Positions 1 through 12,190 of a DNA stretch of 64,000 nt are shown here, piece by piece. Below the pieces are notes generated by a model. The model did no database searches and was not told the DNA's origin. It saw only the letters and a program-made list of their open reading frames with translations. The first letter of the stretch is position 1. Every line of letters begins with the position of its first letter. The DNA is from Antilocapra americana (taxonomy: Eukaryota > Chordata > Mammalia > Artiodactyla > Antilocapridae), in assembly GCA_007570785.1 (NCBI GenBank), contig ML660201.1, forward strand, positions 49,570,316 to 49,634,315, given 5' to 3'. Both the position numbers and the translations under genes were made by a program.

Positions 1-218
1 GATGGGCTGAGGAGGCTCTGGTATTTCTAGAAACAGCCCTTAATGGCTGGCCTTCTTACTTTCTCTCAAGCTCCTGGTCTGTCCACTGCCACAAGCTGGG
101 TTTACGTGTTTGCAATCATGTAGGAATCTGAGCTTCTGTTCACACACATCTCCCAGGATAGTGATGGACACTCATATCCTGATGGGACATTTTCCACTAA
201 AGAAACAGCTCTCATTTT

Positions 219-544
219 TTTAAAAATTGTATTTATTTATTTATGGCTGTGCTGGGTCTTCGTTGCTGCTCAGGCTTTTCTCTAGTTGCGGTGAGCGGCA
301 GGGGAGGAGCTACTCTTTGTTGCAGCGCTGCTTCTCAATGCAGTGGCCTCTCTTGCTGGGCAGCACAGGTTCTAGGGTGTGCGGGCTTCAGTAGTTGCAG
401 CACCCCAGCTCTGGAGCACAGACTCAACAGCTGTGGTGCGTGGGCTTAGTTCTCCTCGGCACATGGGACCCTCCCAACCCAGGGGCTGAACTGTGTCTTT
501 TGCATGGGCAGGTGGATTCTTCACGTAGAGTCACCAGGGAAGAC
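219..544 (-). mobile_element. CHR-type SINE (tRNA-derived)
   Basis: A poly-T/ATTT tail is followed by the reversed 'ggctgtgctgggtcttcgttgctgc' family sequence and ends at the tRNA-like head near 'tcaccagggaag'. An 8-bp duplication ctcatttt flanks it (211-218 and 545-552). Confidence 0.85.
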
Positions 545-944
545 CTCATTTTCTAAGTAACATTTTCCTCCGATTATAGAAATAATGCTTATTCACTATG
601 AAAAACCTTAATACATAGAGAAAAATATTCAGAAGAGAATTAACACCCTTAATTCTACCATATAACCATACATAACTGCTATTTGGTAAATTTATATCTA
701 ATTTTTAAAAACTGAGATCATATTACTTCTATGTCTGTTTTTAATCTTTTTTTTTTTTTAAATCATTGTGCACCCAGGGTTTTCTTCCATCTTTCTGTCT
801 TGTTCAGGAACTTTTTGAGATGCAAATGAGTATCACCCATGGCCATCCCTGCTCCAGGTCCATAAGCATCTACAGTTCAAAGTGTCCCAAACTGGATTCA
901 TACTCGAACCCCAGTCACCAGGTCCGACCTCTCCCTAGTCCTTC

Positions 945-959
945 CTAGCAGGTGGCAGT
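945..959 (+). promoter_or_regulatory. CTCF-like motif
   Basis: CTAGCAGGTGGCAGT agrees with the 15-base CTCF core CCASYAGRKGGCRSY at 14 positions; only the second base differs. It lies in non-repetitive intronic DNA, which makes it a better candidate than a SINE-borne match. Occupancy cannot be judged from sequence. Confidence 0.4.
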
Positions 960-1140
960 AAGACAACAGGCATGGCCCTCCCCGTAGCAGATGCCACTTG
1001 CCTTAAAGTCATTCTTCCACTCTGTGATTATTAAATATTTTAAAACTAGGTTTTTGTTCTGACGGAACAATTCCATCTCAAGAACAAAGACCATGCATCT
1101 AAATTCAGAGCCGCTCTGACTCCTTTGACTGATGGTGGTG

Positions 1141-1330
1141 GTTTACTTGCTAAGTTGTGTCCAACCCTGTGACCCCATGAACTGTAGTCCACCTGGCTCC
1201 TCTGTCCACAGGATTTCCTAGGCAAGAATACTGGAGTGGGCTGTCATTCCGTTCTCCAACCAGGGATCGAATTGGGAGTTCCCTGCATTGGTAGGCAGAT
1301 TCCTTACCACTGGGTCACCAGGGAAGCCCA
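1141..1330 (-). mobile_element. Bov-tA SINE
   Basis: Reversed Bov-tA: 'gttgtgtccaaccctgtgaccccatg' tail end at left and the tRNA-like head 'accagggaagccc' at right. Divergent from consensus, so a fairly old copy. Confidence 0.85.
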
Positions 1331-1796
1331 ACACCTTTGGTTAGTGAGTGGGAAATGTCAACAAAGGTTTGCTGCTTAGGAGGCTGTGGTTTTGGGGGAA
1401 GGATCCTAAACCAAACCTGCCATTTACTGGCAGTGGGCCCTGAGGCATATCACCTCTGCTGAGTCTCAACTATCAGCTGTGACTGAAAGCGGCCCCCTGA
1501 ACTGCTGAGACTCACATGCTAAGGTGTGTGTGGGGCACACCCAGGACAGTGCAGGTACCCAGGGAAAGGCAGGGCTGGCTGCAAGTGGCAGGTGCTACTA
1601 TCACAGCTTGAAGCGTGAAGATCAAGCTATCATCGGCGACAAGGTCACACATCACCGGCTCCCTCGTCAGGACCTCAGCTCTGCAGTCTGCTGCTGCTCC
1701 AGAAGGGGCCGGGCCGCCACAGCCTCTGCTGTGCTGCCCAGGCCCGGGAATCTGGGAAGAGTGGGTGCCCTGGACTTCCAGTCTCAGATGATTTGA

Positions 1797-1930
1797 CTCC
1801 CAGGAATCCCCAGTAGTTAGGACTCTGTGATCTCACTGCCAAGGGTCTGGACCCTGCCTGAACCCTGCCAAGGGTTCAATCCCTGGGCAGGGAACTAAGA
1901 TCCCACAAGTGTGCGGCATGGTCAAAAAAC
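1797..1930 (+). mobile_element. Short CHR-like SINE
   Basis: Decayed head ('tccccagtagttaggactctg'), the 'ggttcaatccctgggcagggaactaagatcccacaag' core and an A-rich end 'ggtcaaaaaac' identify a short, tRNA-derived cetartiodactyl SINE. Confidence 0.65.
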
Positions 1931-2315
1931 AACTCCAGAGATGACATGACTACCTCAGTCCCCGCATCCACTTTCCTGAGGTCAGTTGGAACTGGCTCCT
2001 CTTCATTTCCTTAATTGATGCCTCTCAAATTATAAGCACAATACAGGCTTATTTTAACAAGTGAAAGGACACAGTACATGATATATAAAGGCAAAGCTGA
2101 TCATCTCCCCACTCCACCCCACCCTTACTCTCAGCCAGCCTTTGCGTCCTTCCCTGCCTTTCTCCTCACTAAACGCGGACACACAAACATAATATGCATA
2201 CATATGGGAGCTGACTGGTTTATTTTTATGGAAATAGAACCAATTATATGCCATTTTATAACCTGTTTTTTTTTTTCATTTAACATACCATGGACATCTG
2301 CAAATAAATACGTAA

Positions 2316-2320
<5 letters not shown>

Positions 2321-2353
<33 letters not shown>
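2321..2353. repeat. (TG)n microsatellite
   Basis: About 16 uninterrupted TG units followed by tatacatg. Likely length-polymorphic. Confidence 0.95.
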
Positions 2354-2356
<3 letters not shown>

Positions 2357-3750
2357 CATGTCTTTTTTAAAAAATAATTAACATTCCCTAGGAATATCTC
2401 ATTTCAAAATATAACCCAATCCAGTGGCTCTTTCAGACCTGAGGTCTCTTTTCCTCTTGCTAAACGTGGCCAACTCAGAGTGTTTCATCTTTCCAAAGAG
2501 ACCCCCACCCCCGCCCCACCCTGTCTTCTAAGAATATGCTCCTCCTCCAACTTCGTATCGTCCTGCTGCGGACAGTCAGTCACCAAACCCACCCCTCTGG
2601 CCACGGAGGAAGCAGCTGGTGGAGCTGTCTGAGCAAATACAGCTGGGTGTGCGGACACACACAGCAACGGGAGGCGGACAGAGACGAGGGTGCTGATACG
2701 CTTCAGGACCTGGGCCCGAGTCCCTGTGGGCCCCGCTCCCACTACGACTCCTTGGATTCCGTGAGTAACGCCAGAATCTGTCAAAACACACGAAACCTCC
2801 TTTTTTGGTTAAACTGGTCTCAGCTGGGTTGCAGTCCCTGAGAGCCAAGAATTCTGACTGAAACACACACCTTGTAGCATACAGCTTTCTCTGGAGTGCT
2901 GCTTAACCCACAGATGGAAAACGTTTCTTGCACAGATTTTTCTCTCTTTTTAATTTCCAAGAGTTAAATAATAATAATGGAAACCCCACTTTGGGGATTT
3001 GTGTTTGATTACTAGAAAGTTCTGCAATGCTTCCATGGACAATGCCAGAACGCAGCTTTCATAAGTGCTTTAATTCTCCTGGGGCTGGAGACAGTGCTAC
3101 CTCGCTGGCAGAATAATGTAACTGTTGTGTAACCATGCTCCACAAGAAAGGGGAAAACTTAGTTATCACTTGGTTTTTTCGTAGGGACTGCCAAAATGGC
3201 AGCAGTTCAATGTTTCTGCCCATTAACATGCTGCCAGGTTACCATCCGTATTTTTAAACAAAGTCAGTACAGAGACAGTCAAAAAATCAGTCTAGATTTA
3301 CATAATATACTTACTCATTTCTATTTTTGTTTTCAGATGAAATGAACATGAAAAGATATATTCTTAGCTCACATGTTACCCCAGCTGTCTATGAAAATAA
3401 AAATTTGAAAAATCATAAAGCTTCTTAATTATTTCATAGTCTTACCAAAAAGTAATAATAAACAAATGTCTGCCCTGGAATATAGACTGTGGGGAGTCAG
3501 GATAGTCCTTTCCACCATGGCTGGACACCAGAAGCAGTGTCGCTGTGAGCCAAGCCTCCAGGAGACAGGAAAGGGTCCCGCCCATTCTATACCATGGATT
3601 TCCCAGAGACCCAGTGACAAAGGGCAGAACTCACTCTTGTGCCATAAGATGATTCACTATTGTCCAGAGGGAACAAAGTAAAGGCCTGCAGCAAGATTTT
3701 GAAATACCAAAGGCTGTCCCACTTCCCCAGGCAGCAGATTCTATTTGCTG
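2354..3750. other. Non-repetitive intronic DNA
   Basis: No gene or clear repeat. The part 2880-3260 has even base composition, several ordered AT-rich words and no interspersed-repeat signature; it is a candidate conserved non-coding element. Short open frames on both strands at 2485-2866 overlap each other and look accidental. Confidence 0.5.
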
Positions 3751-3761
3751 GTCAAACTGTT

Positions 3762-3954
3762 GTTGTTGTTCGGTCGCTAAGTCATGCCTGGACTCTTTGT
3801 GGTCCCATGGACTGCAGCACGCCAGGCTCCCCTGTTCTTCACTATCTCCCAGAGTTTGCTCGAATTCATGTCCATTGAGTGGATGATGCCATCCAACCAT
3901 CGCATCCTCTGTCGCTCGCTTCTCCTCCTGCCCTCAATCTTTCCCAGCATCAGG
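3762..3954 (-). mobile_element. BovB 3'-end fragment
   Basis: The reversed BovB terminus ('cggtcgctaagtcatgcctgg' to 'tttcccagcatcaggg') with a TTG-repeat tail. Flanking 11-bp duplication gtcaaactgtt / gtcaaattgtt (3751-3761 and 3955-3965). Confidence 0.9.
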
Positions 3955-3965
3955 GTCAAATTGTT

Positions 3966-5228
3966 ACAGTTCATTTATTGAAAAGACACCATGTCAGCAT
4001 TGTCTGTGCCCACCTTGTTCACCTCTTGGTCTCTTCTACACCATCCAGATCAAACACTTCCATTCTGGATATATAATGCCCACTTTCTTGTTTGTGGTTT
4101 CTCTATGGGCAAAACCATCCAAAACATTCACTGGAGGAACTCTAAACTTTCCTTTGGGGTTGTAAAATCCCTATTTTTTTCTGTCACCATAACCTGGTTT
4201 AATCCTTGGTTTAATTCCACAAGTAACTAAATCTATAGCTCACATATGCCAACTAGACAAATTTAACATAAAAAAAAAAACAACCACCACCCCGCCTCTA
4301 ACATCTGGATTTCTATTTTAGCATCATCTGAGCCCTCTCAATACCCAGGTGTTAACCTCTTCTTGGATGAGTGCTTTCAGCAGAAAGAGGATCAAGAAGT
4401 CCTGGCAGCTATATGAAAATGCATAAAATAAAAGCTATCACTTCCAGCAATTCTTCTAACAAATGCTCTAACTATTTCAAATTGAGTGAGAAGCCAAGGG
4501 GGACAGGGGAAACAACACAGAAATCAGATGAGTGGTACACTGACCCCACATCTAGACTGAAGGGACAAAGGGAAGGAGCAGAGATAACTGAACCCGAAGG
4601 CTGAGATCAGTTGCAGAAGCTTTTGAAACAGACAGGTCTGGCCAAACGGAGCTGGATTAACAAAGATGCTAAAGAGGGCAGAGAGAGAGAAATTCCCTGG
4701 CTGCTTCTTTCCTCTTACCCTACAATCTTGTCAAATTCTTCTTGTCCAAAACTATCCAGAGGTCAACTGACACCAGAGCTTGGGAAACATGGCCTGCAGA
4801 GTTCTGGTTCTGCCCTTCTACCGTACAAAGCAAATCAGGAGATGGATCTGACAGCAAACTGGCCAGAGACCAGCACAGGAGCGCTAGCAGGACTGCAAAA
4901 CTCACAGGGACTCGAGATATAAAAGGGGAGTTGGGGCCAGCTACCGATGAGGGGCAAACACAGGGATCAGAGTCCTGGCAAGTTAGACCAGTGCTGGCTG
5001 GGAAGCGAGACCCGGAAGCTGGGGTGAGGCCAGCCTCTGGTGAGGACCCAGTCACATGACAATGGCTCACCCGACTGGAACCTCCTGCCTCCCGCTGGGC
5101 AGAGCCGTGGGCAACTCAGAGGTGGCAGCTACAGGTGACCATGTTCAGACGAGGCTCTAGAGGGGAGTGAGTAATCAAAGGGGACTGCAGCCTTACCTAT
5201 GCTATATTTCTTCTTTTTAAAGGGGAGA
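3966..5228. other. No gene recognised
   Basis: Mixed intronic sequence with an A-run at 4270-4280. Overlapping open frames on both strands at about 4610-5070 lack any recognisable domain and are treated as chance. Confidence 0.5.
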
Positions 5229-5447
5229 CTATGAGTCGACTCATTGGAAAAGACCCTGATGCTAGCAAAGATTGACGGCAGGAGGAGAAGGGGACAACAA
5301 AGGATGGGATGGTTGGATGGCATCACCGATTCAGTGGACATGAATCTGAGCAGACTCCTGGAGATACTGGAGGACACAGGAGCCTGGTGTGCTACAGCCC
5401 ATGAGGTCACAGAGAGCTGGACACAACTTAGTCACTGAACAACAATG
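5229..5447 (+). mobile_element. BovB 3'-end fragment
   Basis: Starts at 'gactcattggaaaagaccctgatgc' and ends 'cacaacttagtcactgaacaacaatgaca'. It encodes the usual terminal remnant ([18 protein letters not shown]), a dead piece of the BovB ORF. Confidence 0.9.
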
Positions 5448-6558
5448 ACATATGGAATTTTATGTACAATTTTAAAATACCTTTCCTAAGAAGGAAGAAA
5501 TGAACACACAAAAGTACAGCTCTTCCTCCAACACAGGAAGGAAGATCAAGCAGACTTAAAAAGGCTTTGGAAGTAGAAGGGAAGGAAGTGGGGCAGCCCA
5601 TCACCCTCCCAAAGGCAGGAAACTACCAACTCCCCAGGAATGACCAGCTTTCTCTCCCTTTCATCACAAAGCAAAACTTTAAATTTGAAACCAATTCAGC
5701 TTCTAATTGAAAGCAACCATGGTTACTGCTTCTCACAAAAATTGCTATTTTCAGAGTGCTGTGGTTTTTCTGGAGGAGATGTTAACGCTTCATTTCCAAG
5801 AAATAAGAAATGCAATACTTAATTTTGTTTAGCAAGTTTAATAACCCACCATTATTACAGGCTGGGGATCAAAAATCAAGCAAATGCTTCAGAGTAAAAG
5901 AATTCAAACGACAGTACCTAGGCCCCAAACAGAAGACCTCCTCTGGGAATGTGGAGACAGATAAATCGGCCAGTTATCCAATCAAAATACTAGACCTGCA
6001 ATTCATTTTACCTTTCAAATTACATCTGAGAGGATAAGCTCTGGAAATCCACTCTCCACTTTCAGATGCTACAGAGATTAGAAAATTTGAAAACAAAATG
6101 CCATGTGATGTACTCTCCAGGCACTTCATAAACACTGGCTGACTGATTGGCCAACTGAGCGCTGATGAAATGTGTGTCATGGTTCACTTGCTAAGAAACT
6201 CCTCTCCTTTCCTGATATTTGTGGGTAATTGCATTACGATCATGTGGCTGCCAGACACACAGCCTCCTCCTCCACAGTGAACAGCAAAAAGGCCCAAGCA
6301 GAAAACTACCCTGTGGTGTTTTGCCTGAGACAAAGTAGTCCAAGTCCTACTCTGTGAGAGGGACTTGGCAGCTTGATGTTTTAATTGCCCTGCTTCTGGC
6401 CCAAGAGGTGCTGAGGAGACCAGCCGAGGTGGGAGGGGGGTAATTTTATTTTCTAACCATCTGTGCATACAACATATGAAAGCACAACAAATCACCATAT
6501 GGTGCGAAGCTTCAAATATGTCATCAGACATTGTATGAGTTTAAGAAGAAACTGCCTG

Positions 6559-6885
6559 GGGCTTCCCCAGTGGCTCAGCGGTAAGGAACCTGCCTGCCAA
6601 TGCAGGAGACATGGGTTAGATCCCGGATTCGGGAAGATCCCACGTGCAACTAAGCCCACGTGCCACCACTGCTGGGCCCGAGCTCCAGAGCCTGCACACC
6701 GCACCTGCTGAGGCCCTGTGCGGCAAGGCCTGGAGCTCCTGGGCCTCGAGTCTGTGTTTTGCAGCAAGAGAAGTCACTGCAGTAAGAAGCCCACACACCG
6801 CAACTAGAGAGCAGCCCTCGCAGCAACAAAGACCCGGCACAGCCAAAAATAAAAAAATAAGCTTAAAAAAAGAGTTAAAAAAAAG
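6559..6885 (+). mobile_element. CHR-type SINE
   Basis: Full-length copy: head 'gcttccccagtggctcagcgg', tRNA-like box, 'gcccgagctccagagcctgc' body and an A-rich tail. Imperfect target duplication around agaaactgcctgg / gaaaatgactgg. Confidence 0.9.
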
Positions 6886-7539
6886 ACGAAAATGACTGGA
6901 AGTATGGTCTTTTCTAATTCCTGAAAGAGAATAATTTATCTCTGGCTTCAAGTGGCCCCTGCTTAAACATCCAAACCTCAGAACTACCTTATTACTGCTA
7001 TTATTAATTAGGTCACACTGGAAAACTGCATTACGGTTTTTAAAGAGTTTTCTCACTGATCATCTCACGTGAACCTTGCGACATATCTGAGGCGGAGGGT
7101 AGGCAGGTCACTGCCACTGACCAAAGCCACAGGCTCCTGACCCACTCAGCACCCCCAAAACCACCACTCACCACTCCCCTCCACTTGTCAAGCCCACATG
7201 TAGTCTACTTGTTGTGTCCAAGCTTTGGTCTGCTATTTTGACTGTAGCTTTCTCCTGAGAGGGCTGTGTGATCGTGGCCTCAGGTACGTTTCCATGAACT
7301 ACAATGAGAAGGGGAGTCCCCAATAATCTGCTTACAGTCTTGCCTCATTTCTCTCCTCTACACAACTCATTTGTTGCTATAGGAGGAAACCAATGTAAAA
7401 TCAACCTTCGACTTCCCAAACCATCACCCTCGTCCACTCTCAAACCCAAACTACAACCTGTGGTCTGGCTAGGATCACAAAATGCAAGGACAGATCACAG
7501 ACTGGGGAAAGATATGTGCACTGTATTTAACTAACAAAA

Positions 7540-7616
7540 AAGCTGTTCACCTGATACTATTACAACACTGTTTGTTAATCAGCCATACCCCAATACAAAA
7601 TAAAAAGTTAAAAAAC
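7540..7616 (+). mobile_element. L1 3' terminus
   Basis: 'acctgatactattacaacactgtttgttaatcagccataccccaata' followed by an A-rich tail is a diverged version of the common artiodactyl L1 3' end. Confidence 0.65.
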
Positions 7617-7649
7617 CTCCCACAGTATGAACAAGAAGAACAATATGAA

Positions 7650-8262
7650 AAAGACAAACAACCCCAGTGGAACTTGGCAAAAAAATGTGAGCAGGCCATC
7701 AGAGAAGAAACTTAAATAGATGCTAAACATGAGAAAATATCTCAGCTTCACTGGGACAGTACTAAGGAAAATGTAAATTAAAAACACAACTAGATGCCAT
7801 TTCCTATGTATCAAATTAGCAAGGATTAGTCTAACATTAATAAGTGTTATCAAGGAGGCAGGGCAGTAAGAAATGCCATTCACTGCTGGCAGGAGTATAA
7901 ACTGGCACCAGAATTTTGGAAAGCAATTTGGTAAGATGCATTTATGCTGAGGTTACACACACTCTGTGACCCAGTGACGCCACCTCTCCCACAAGCTAAC
8001 AGTGAGGTGCAAGGATGTTCACTGGAACAGAAATCTATAACAATCTAAAAGTCTACTAATGTGAAAATAGGCAATTAAATATGTCATAATTACACAGTGC
8101 TTATAATAGATGAACTCTAGATAGACTAAATCTTGAAATAAAATAGTGAAAAACATGCAGAATATTTAAAACACAAATACTACACACAAGTGTGGGTGTA
8201 TCCATAAACAATCTATAGAAATACGCATAAAAACATGAAGGCAAAAATAATACAGTATTTTT
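7650..8262 (+). mobile_element. Ancient L1 fragment (ORF2 end and 3' UTR)
   Basis: Recognised from the order 'gggacagtactaaggaaaatgtaaattaaaaacac', 'ttcactgctggcaggagtataaactgg', 'ggaaagcaatttgg' and 'tctataacaatctaaaagtctactaatg', the standard L1 series. Heavily mutated with no usable frame. Confidence 0.75.
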
Positions 8263-8594
8263 TTTAACTGAAGGCTTGGAATCTGATTGTAGAGAGGCAC
8301 AACTGCGTCTGTAACATTAAAAGAAAAAGCTGAGGCTAGCAAGATTAAACACTAATCTCTGTTACCTCAGGATGGCAGGTCTGAGTGTTTATGACAATGT
8401 TCTTCGTACATCTGTGCTGGAAAAGTGCATAACTTCTTACAGCATCATATTTAAACTGAAAAGAATAGACAGTACCTAGAGAAAGTGGATAGAGAAATAA
8501 AAGGGAAGGCAGTCGCGCACAGAACATGAGCTAAGGTAGACAAAACTCTTGTAGAACACAAAATAAAATGGACAAGGGGCGGGGGCGGTGCAGG

Positions 8595-8720
8595 GAGGCT
8601 CAAGAAGAAGGGGATATATGTGTACATACAGTTGATTCACGTTGTTGTACAGCAGAAACTAACATGGCACTCCAAAGCAATTACACTCCAATTTAAAAGA
8701 TAAATTTAAAATTCTAATAA
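8595..8720 (+). mobile_element. L1 3' terminus
   Basis: 'tgtacatacagttgattcacgttgttgtacagcagaaactaacatggc...' with an A-rich end is a younger L1 3' UTR end than the one at 7540. Confidence 0.8.
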
Positions 8721-8759
8721 ATAAAATGGACACACACACACAAAAGAAACTCAGAAGAT

Positions 8760-9266
8760 CTGAATAGCCCTATCTATATCCATTAAAGAAATAGAAATGT
8801 AATTTTAAAACTTCCCACAAAGAAAACTCCAGGTCAAGATACCATCACTGGTGAATGCTATTCGACAATAGAGTTAGAAATAACACCAATAACACACAGT
8901 ACTTTCAGAAAATGGGAAGAAGAGAACACCTCCTAGCTTGTTTTACGAGCCCAGCATAACCCTGATATTAAATACAAAGGAAAAAAAAAAACAAGAAAAA
9001 AAAAATCACAGGGCAGTGGCCTTCAGGCACACAGGGATATTAACAAATGAATACAGTGACATGGACACAAAAGTACATCACGACCAGATGAAATTTATCC
9101 TAGGAACACAAGGTTGCTTTGATATTGAAACCCAATCAACATAATACATCACATTAACAGATTAAAAGAGAAGAATCATGCATTGCCTCAATAGATGCAG
9201 AAAAGGTGTAGTCAAAGAATGAATATCCATTCATGAGAAAAATTCTCAGCAAACTAGGAACACAGG
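8760..9266 (+). mobile_element. L1 ORF2 fragment
   Basis: Contains the L1 reverse-transcriptase-region series 'ctccaggtcaagataccatcactggtgaatgctattcg', 'gatattaaatacaaagg', 'tttatcctaggaacacaagg' and 'catgagaaaaattctcagcaaactagg'. Frame broken by A-runs and stops. Confidence 0.8.
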
Positions 9267-9585
9267 GACAACCTGGCTTCACTGTACTCTGCTTTACTGC
9301 ACTTCACAGACACTGTGCTTTTTACAAACTGAAGGCTTGTGGCAATCCTGCGTTGAGCAAGTCAATCGGCAGCACTTCCCAACAGGATTATTTTTTAATT
9401 AAGGTATGCACACTTTTTAAAAGACATCATGTTACTGCACACAATAGACCACAATATAATGTAAAAATTACTTTTATATGCTCTGCGATCAAACAGTTCA
9501 CATGATTTGCTTTATTGCAACATCTGCTTTATTGCAGCGGTCTGCGGCTAAATCCACACTATCGCCGAGGTCTGCCTGGACAGGA
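9267..9585 (-). mobile_element. Tigger-type DNA transposon remnant
   Basis: The right end 'tttattgcagcggtctgcggctaaatccacactatcgccgaggtctgcctgg' is a diverged Tigger terminal inverted repeat (the 'tattgcggtggtctggaacc...ctccgaggtatgcctg' end). The adjoining 'ctgctttactgcacttcacagacactg' and 'caaactgaaggcttgtggcaatcctg' fit internal sequence. No transposase frame survives. Confidence 0.7.
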
Positions 9586-9916
9586 GAACTTTCCAACTGG
9601 ATAAGAGTATGCAAAGATGGAGCAGGGCAGGAAAACCCTGTGGAGTCAACCGGGAGGAAGAAACCAAGATGCAGGAGAAAAACCTGGAGGGTGGGATCTC
9701 ATGCCAAGAGCACAGTCTTTCAAGGAGCGGGGGATATGGCCCACAGTATGACACGCCACTGAGGTGAGAAAGGATGAGGACAGAGACGCGTCCGGGGAGC
9801 TCACTGGGGGCCTTGAAGACTGCGGACTTGGTGCAGAGGTCAGCCCACTTTCTACTTCTGCTCTTAGTATGCCTTAGAATGACTCCATACCTCCATTCAG
9901 GAATTATGCAAATCAA

Positions 9917-10226
9917 GGCTTCCCTGGCGGCTCAGCAGTAAAGAAGCCACCTGCTAACGCAGGAGACACAGGTTCGATTCCTGGTCCTGGAAGATTCCAT
10001 ATGCCATGGAGCAACTAAGCCCACGCACCACAACTACTGAGCCTGCATGCTGCAACAACGGAAACTGTGCGCCCTACAGCCTGTGCTCCACAGCAAGAGA
10101 AGGCACTGCACTGAGAAGCTGGCGCGCCGTGACTGAGAGCAGCCCCTACTCACTGCAGCTAGAGAAGAGAGCCCACGCAGCAAGGAAAGACCCAGCGCAG
10201 CAAAGAATAACAAGTTTCAAAAGGAA
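9917..10226 (+). mobile_element. CHR-type SINE
   Basis: Full-length SINE bounded by the 13-bp duplication ttatgcaaatcaa / ttaagcaaatcaa (9904-9916 and 10227-10239). Confidence 0.93.
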
Positions 10227-11010
10227 TTAAGCAAATCAACCAACAAATTAACATGTTAGAGAAAAAGGCAAAGTTGACTGAATTTTTCCTAGGCTTACTG
10301 ACAGACTTTGAACTTAAGATTCCAGTCTTACTCTATAGTACAGTTGAAAGGCCAGTATTTGGAACAAAGTGGGTGCCCAAGGACTAGGTACCTAATGGAT
10401 TAATCAATACACATCTCAGGTGTTCTTATTCCAGATCAGATATTCCTTCCCTCCTTAGAGTCAGGATCACTGAGATCTGACCTGCACCCAACTCTGCTCT
10501 ATTCTTGGGACTAATCCTGACGTTGGGAGAGAAGGGTTTTAAAACAGCCGGAAGTTCAACAGGCTTTCACACTGTTGACATCTCTGCTGACAGAAGTTTG
10601 CGTCTTTTCTGCCACGGTAACTTAGAAATGGCAGGGCAAATTTTTCACCATATCTGGCTGTTATTTGGGGGATGATCTGACTTAAATATGAGCTATGAAA
10701 ATTAACAAGAAATTAATCTCAGGAGAACCTGCAGAATACCCTCCCGCTCCACAAACCGTTTATCATCTTCAAGAGAGCAACTGAAACAGGAATGCAGGGA
10801 ACCCTAGATGCCTGCTGGTCACTAAGATACCATAAACCAAATAACACGGGGTGATCTTAGGCACCGAGTCACAGGATAGATGATACAAATAGCAGGCAAT
10901 GTCTGGATGCTTCTCAGAAGGCAAATCCATGCAGTGGGCAGAAGAGAGTACAGAGTCATTTATTAAATGAATTAGATTAATTTCATTTATTCTGTGACTT
11001 CCCAGAGCAG

Positions 11011-11106
11011 GGCTTCCCTGGTGGCTCCAGACAGTAAAGAATCTGTCTGCAGTGAGGGGGAACCAGGTTCAATCCCTGAGTTGGGATGATCCCCTCCAGA
11101 AGGGAA
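11011..11106 (+). mobile_element. Bov-tA SINE head, truncated
   Basis: 'ggcttccctggtggctcc' to 'gatcccctccagaaggga', about 95 bases; the second half of the element is missing. Confidence 0.8.
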
Positions 11107-11144
11107 TTTATACTGATCTGACTTACTTACTTACAAAATAACCA

Positions 11145-11965
11145 TTTGTTGCTCTTCAGTCACTAAGTTGTGTCCAACTCCTTATAACCCCATGGACGCA
11201 GCACACAGGGCTTCCCTGTCCTTCGCTATCTCCCAGAGTTTGCTCAAATTCATGTCCATTGAGTCGGTGTTGCTATCTAACCATCTCATCCTCTGCAGCA
11301 ACCTTATTTTGCCCTCAGTCTTTCCCAGCATGAGTGGTTTTCAATGAGTCAGCTCTTTGCATCAAATGGCCAAACTACTGGAGCTTCAGCTTCAGCATCA
11401 GTCCTTCCAATGAATATTCGGGGTTGATTTCCTTTAGTATTCATTGGTTTGATCTCCTTGAAGTCCAAGGGACTCTTAAGAATCTTTTCCAACACCAGTT
11501 TGAAAGCATCACTTCTTCAGTACCCAGCCTTATCTGGAGAAGGAAATGGCAACCCACTCCAGTACTCTTGCCTGGAAAATCTCATGGACAGAGGAGCCTG
11601 GTAGGTTACAGTCCATGGGGTCGCAAAGTCGTACATGACTGAGCGACTTCGCTTTCACTTTTCACTTTCATGCACTGGAGAAGGAAATGGCAACCCACTA
11701 CGGTGTTCTTGCCTGGAGAATCCTGGGGACGGAGGAGCCTGGTGGGCTGCCGTCTGTGGGGTCGCACAGAGTCAGACGGGACTGAAGTGACTTAGCAGCA
11801 GCAGCAGCAGCCTTATTTATGGTCCAACTCTCACATCCATGTGACTACTGGAGAAACTACAGCTTTGACTAGATGGATCTTTGCTGGCAAAGTGATGTCT
11901 CTGCTTTTTAATACACAGTCTAGGTTTGTCAAAGCTTTCCTCCCAAGGGGCAGTCATCTTAATTT
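11145..11965 (-). mobile_element. BovB 3' part, split by a Bov-A2 SINE
   Basis: Reversed BovB 3' sequence at 11145-11533 ('gctcttcagtcactaagttgtgtcc' onward) resumes at 11808 ('ccttatttatggtccaactctcac') and runs to about 11965 ('tcctcccaagg'). The gap is exactly the younger SINE. Confidence 0.9.
11534..11807 (+). mobile_element. Bov-A2 SINE nested in BovB
   Basis: Two related Bov-A units in tandem: 'ggagaaggaaatggcaacccactcc' at 11537 and again at 11678, ending in 'gactgaagtgacttag' and a (CAG)n tail at 11795-11810. The cagccttat duplication (11525-11533, 11808-11816) marks the insertion. Confidence 0.92.
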
Positions 11966-12019
11966 TCTGGCTTAAGTCACATCCTCAGTGGTTTTGGAGC
12001 CTTCCACCTTTTTTAGGGG

Positions 12020-12190
12020 ATTATTACTGGCCAGACACGTGTACTGTCTCATATATCCTAAACAACAACCCAGGAGGGAAGAATAAATATTATCCCTATT
12101 TTAAGGGATTCAATGACTTGTGCAAGGTCACTCAGTGAGAAAGCGGTATAATGAGGATCAAACCTGGGTTGCCCAATCCCTGAGTCCAGC
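12020..12190 (-). repeat. MIR
   Basis: Reversed MIR core: 'tatccctattttaagggattcaatgacttgtgcaaggtcactcag' and 'caaacctgggttgccc'. Confidence 0.75.

Noticed and set aside
2054..2377. Opposing open frames near the TG repeat
   Set aside because: Partly encoded by the microsatellite and AT-rich DNA; both strands open by chance.
6559..6885. tRNA gene suggested by A/B-box-like words
   Set aside because: The tRNA-like head belongs to a SINE; no cloverleaf or proper acceptor stem. The same holds for the other CHR and Bov-tA copies.
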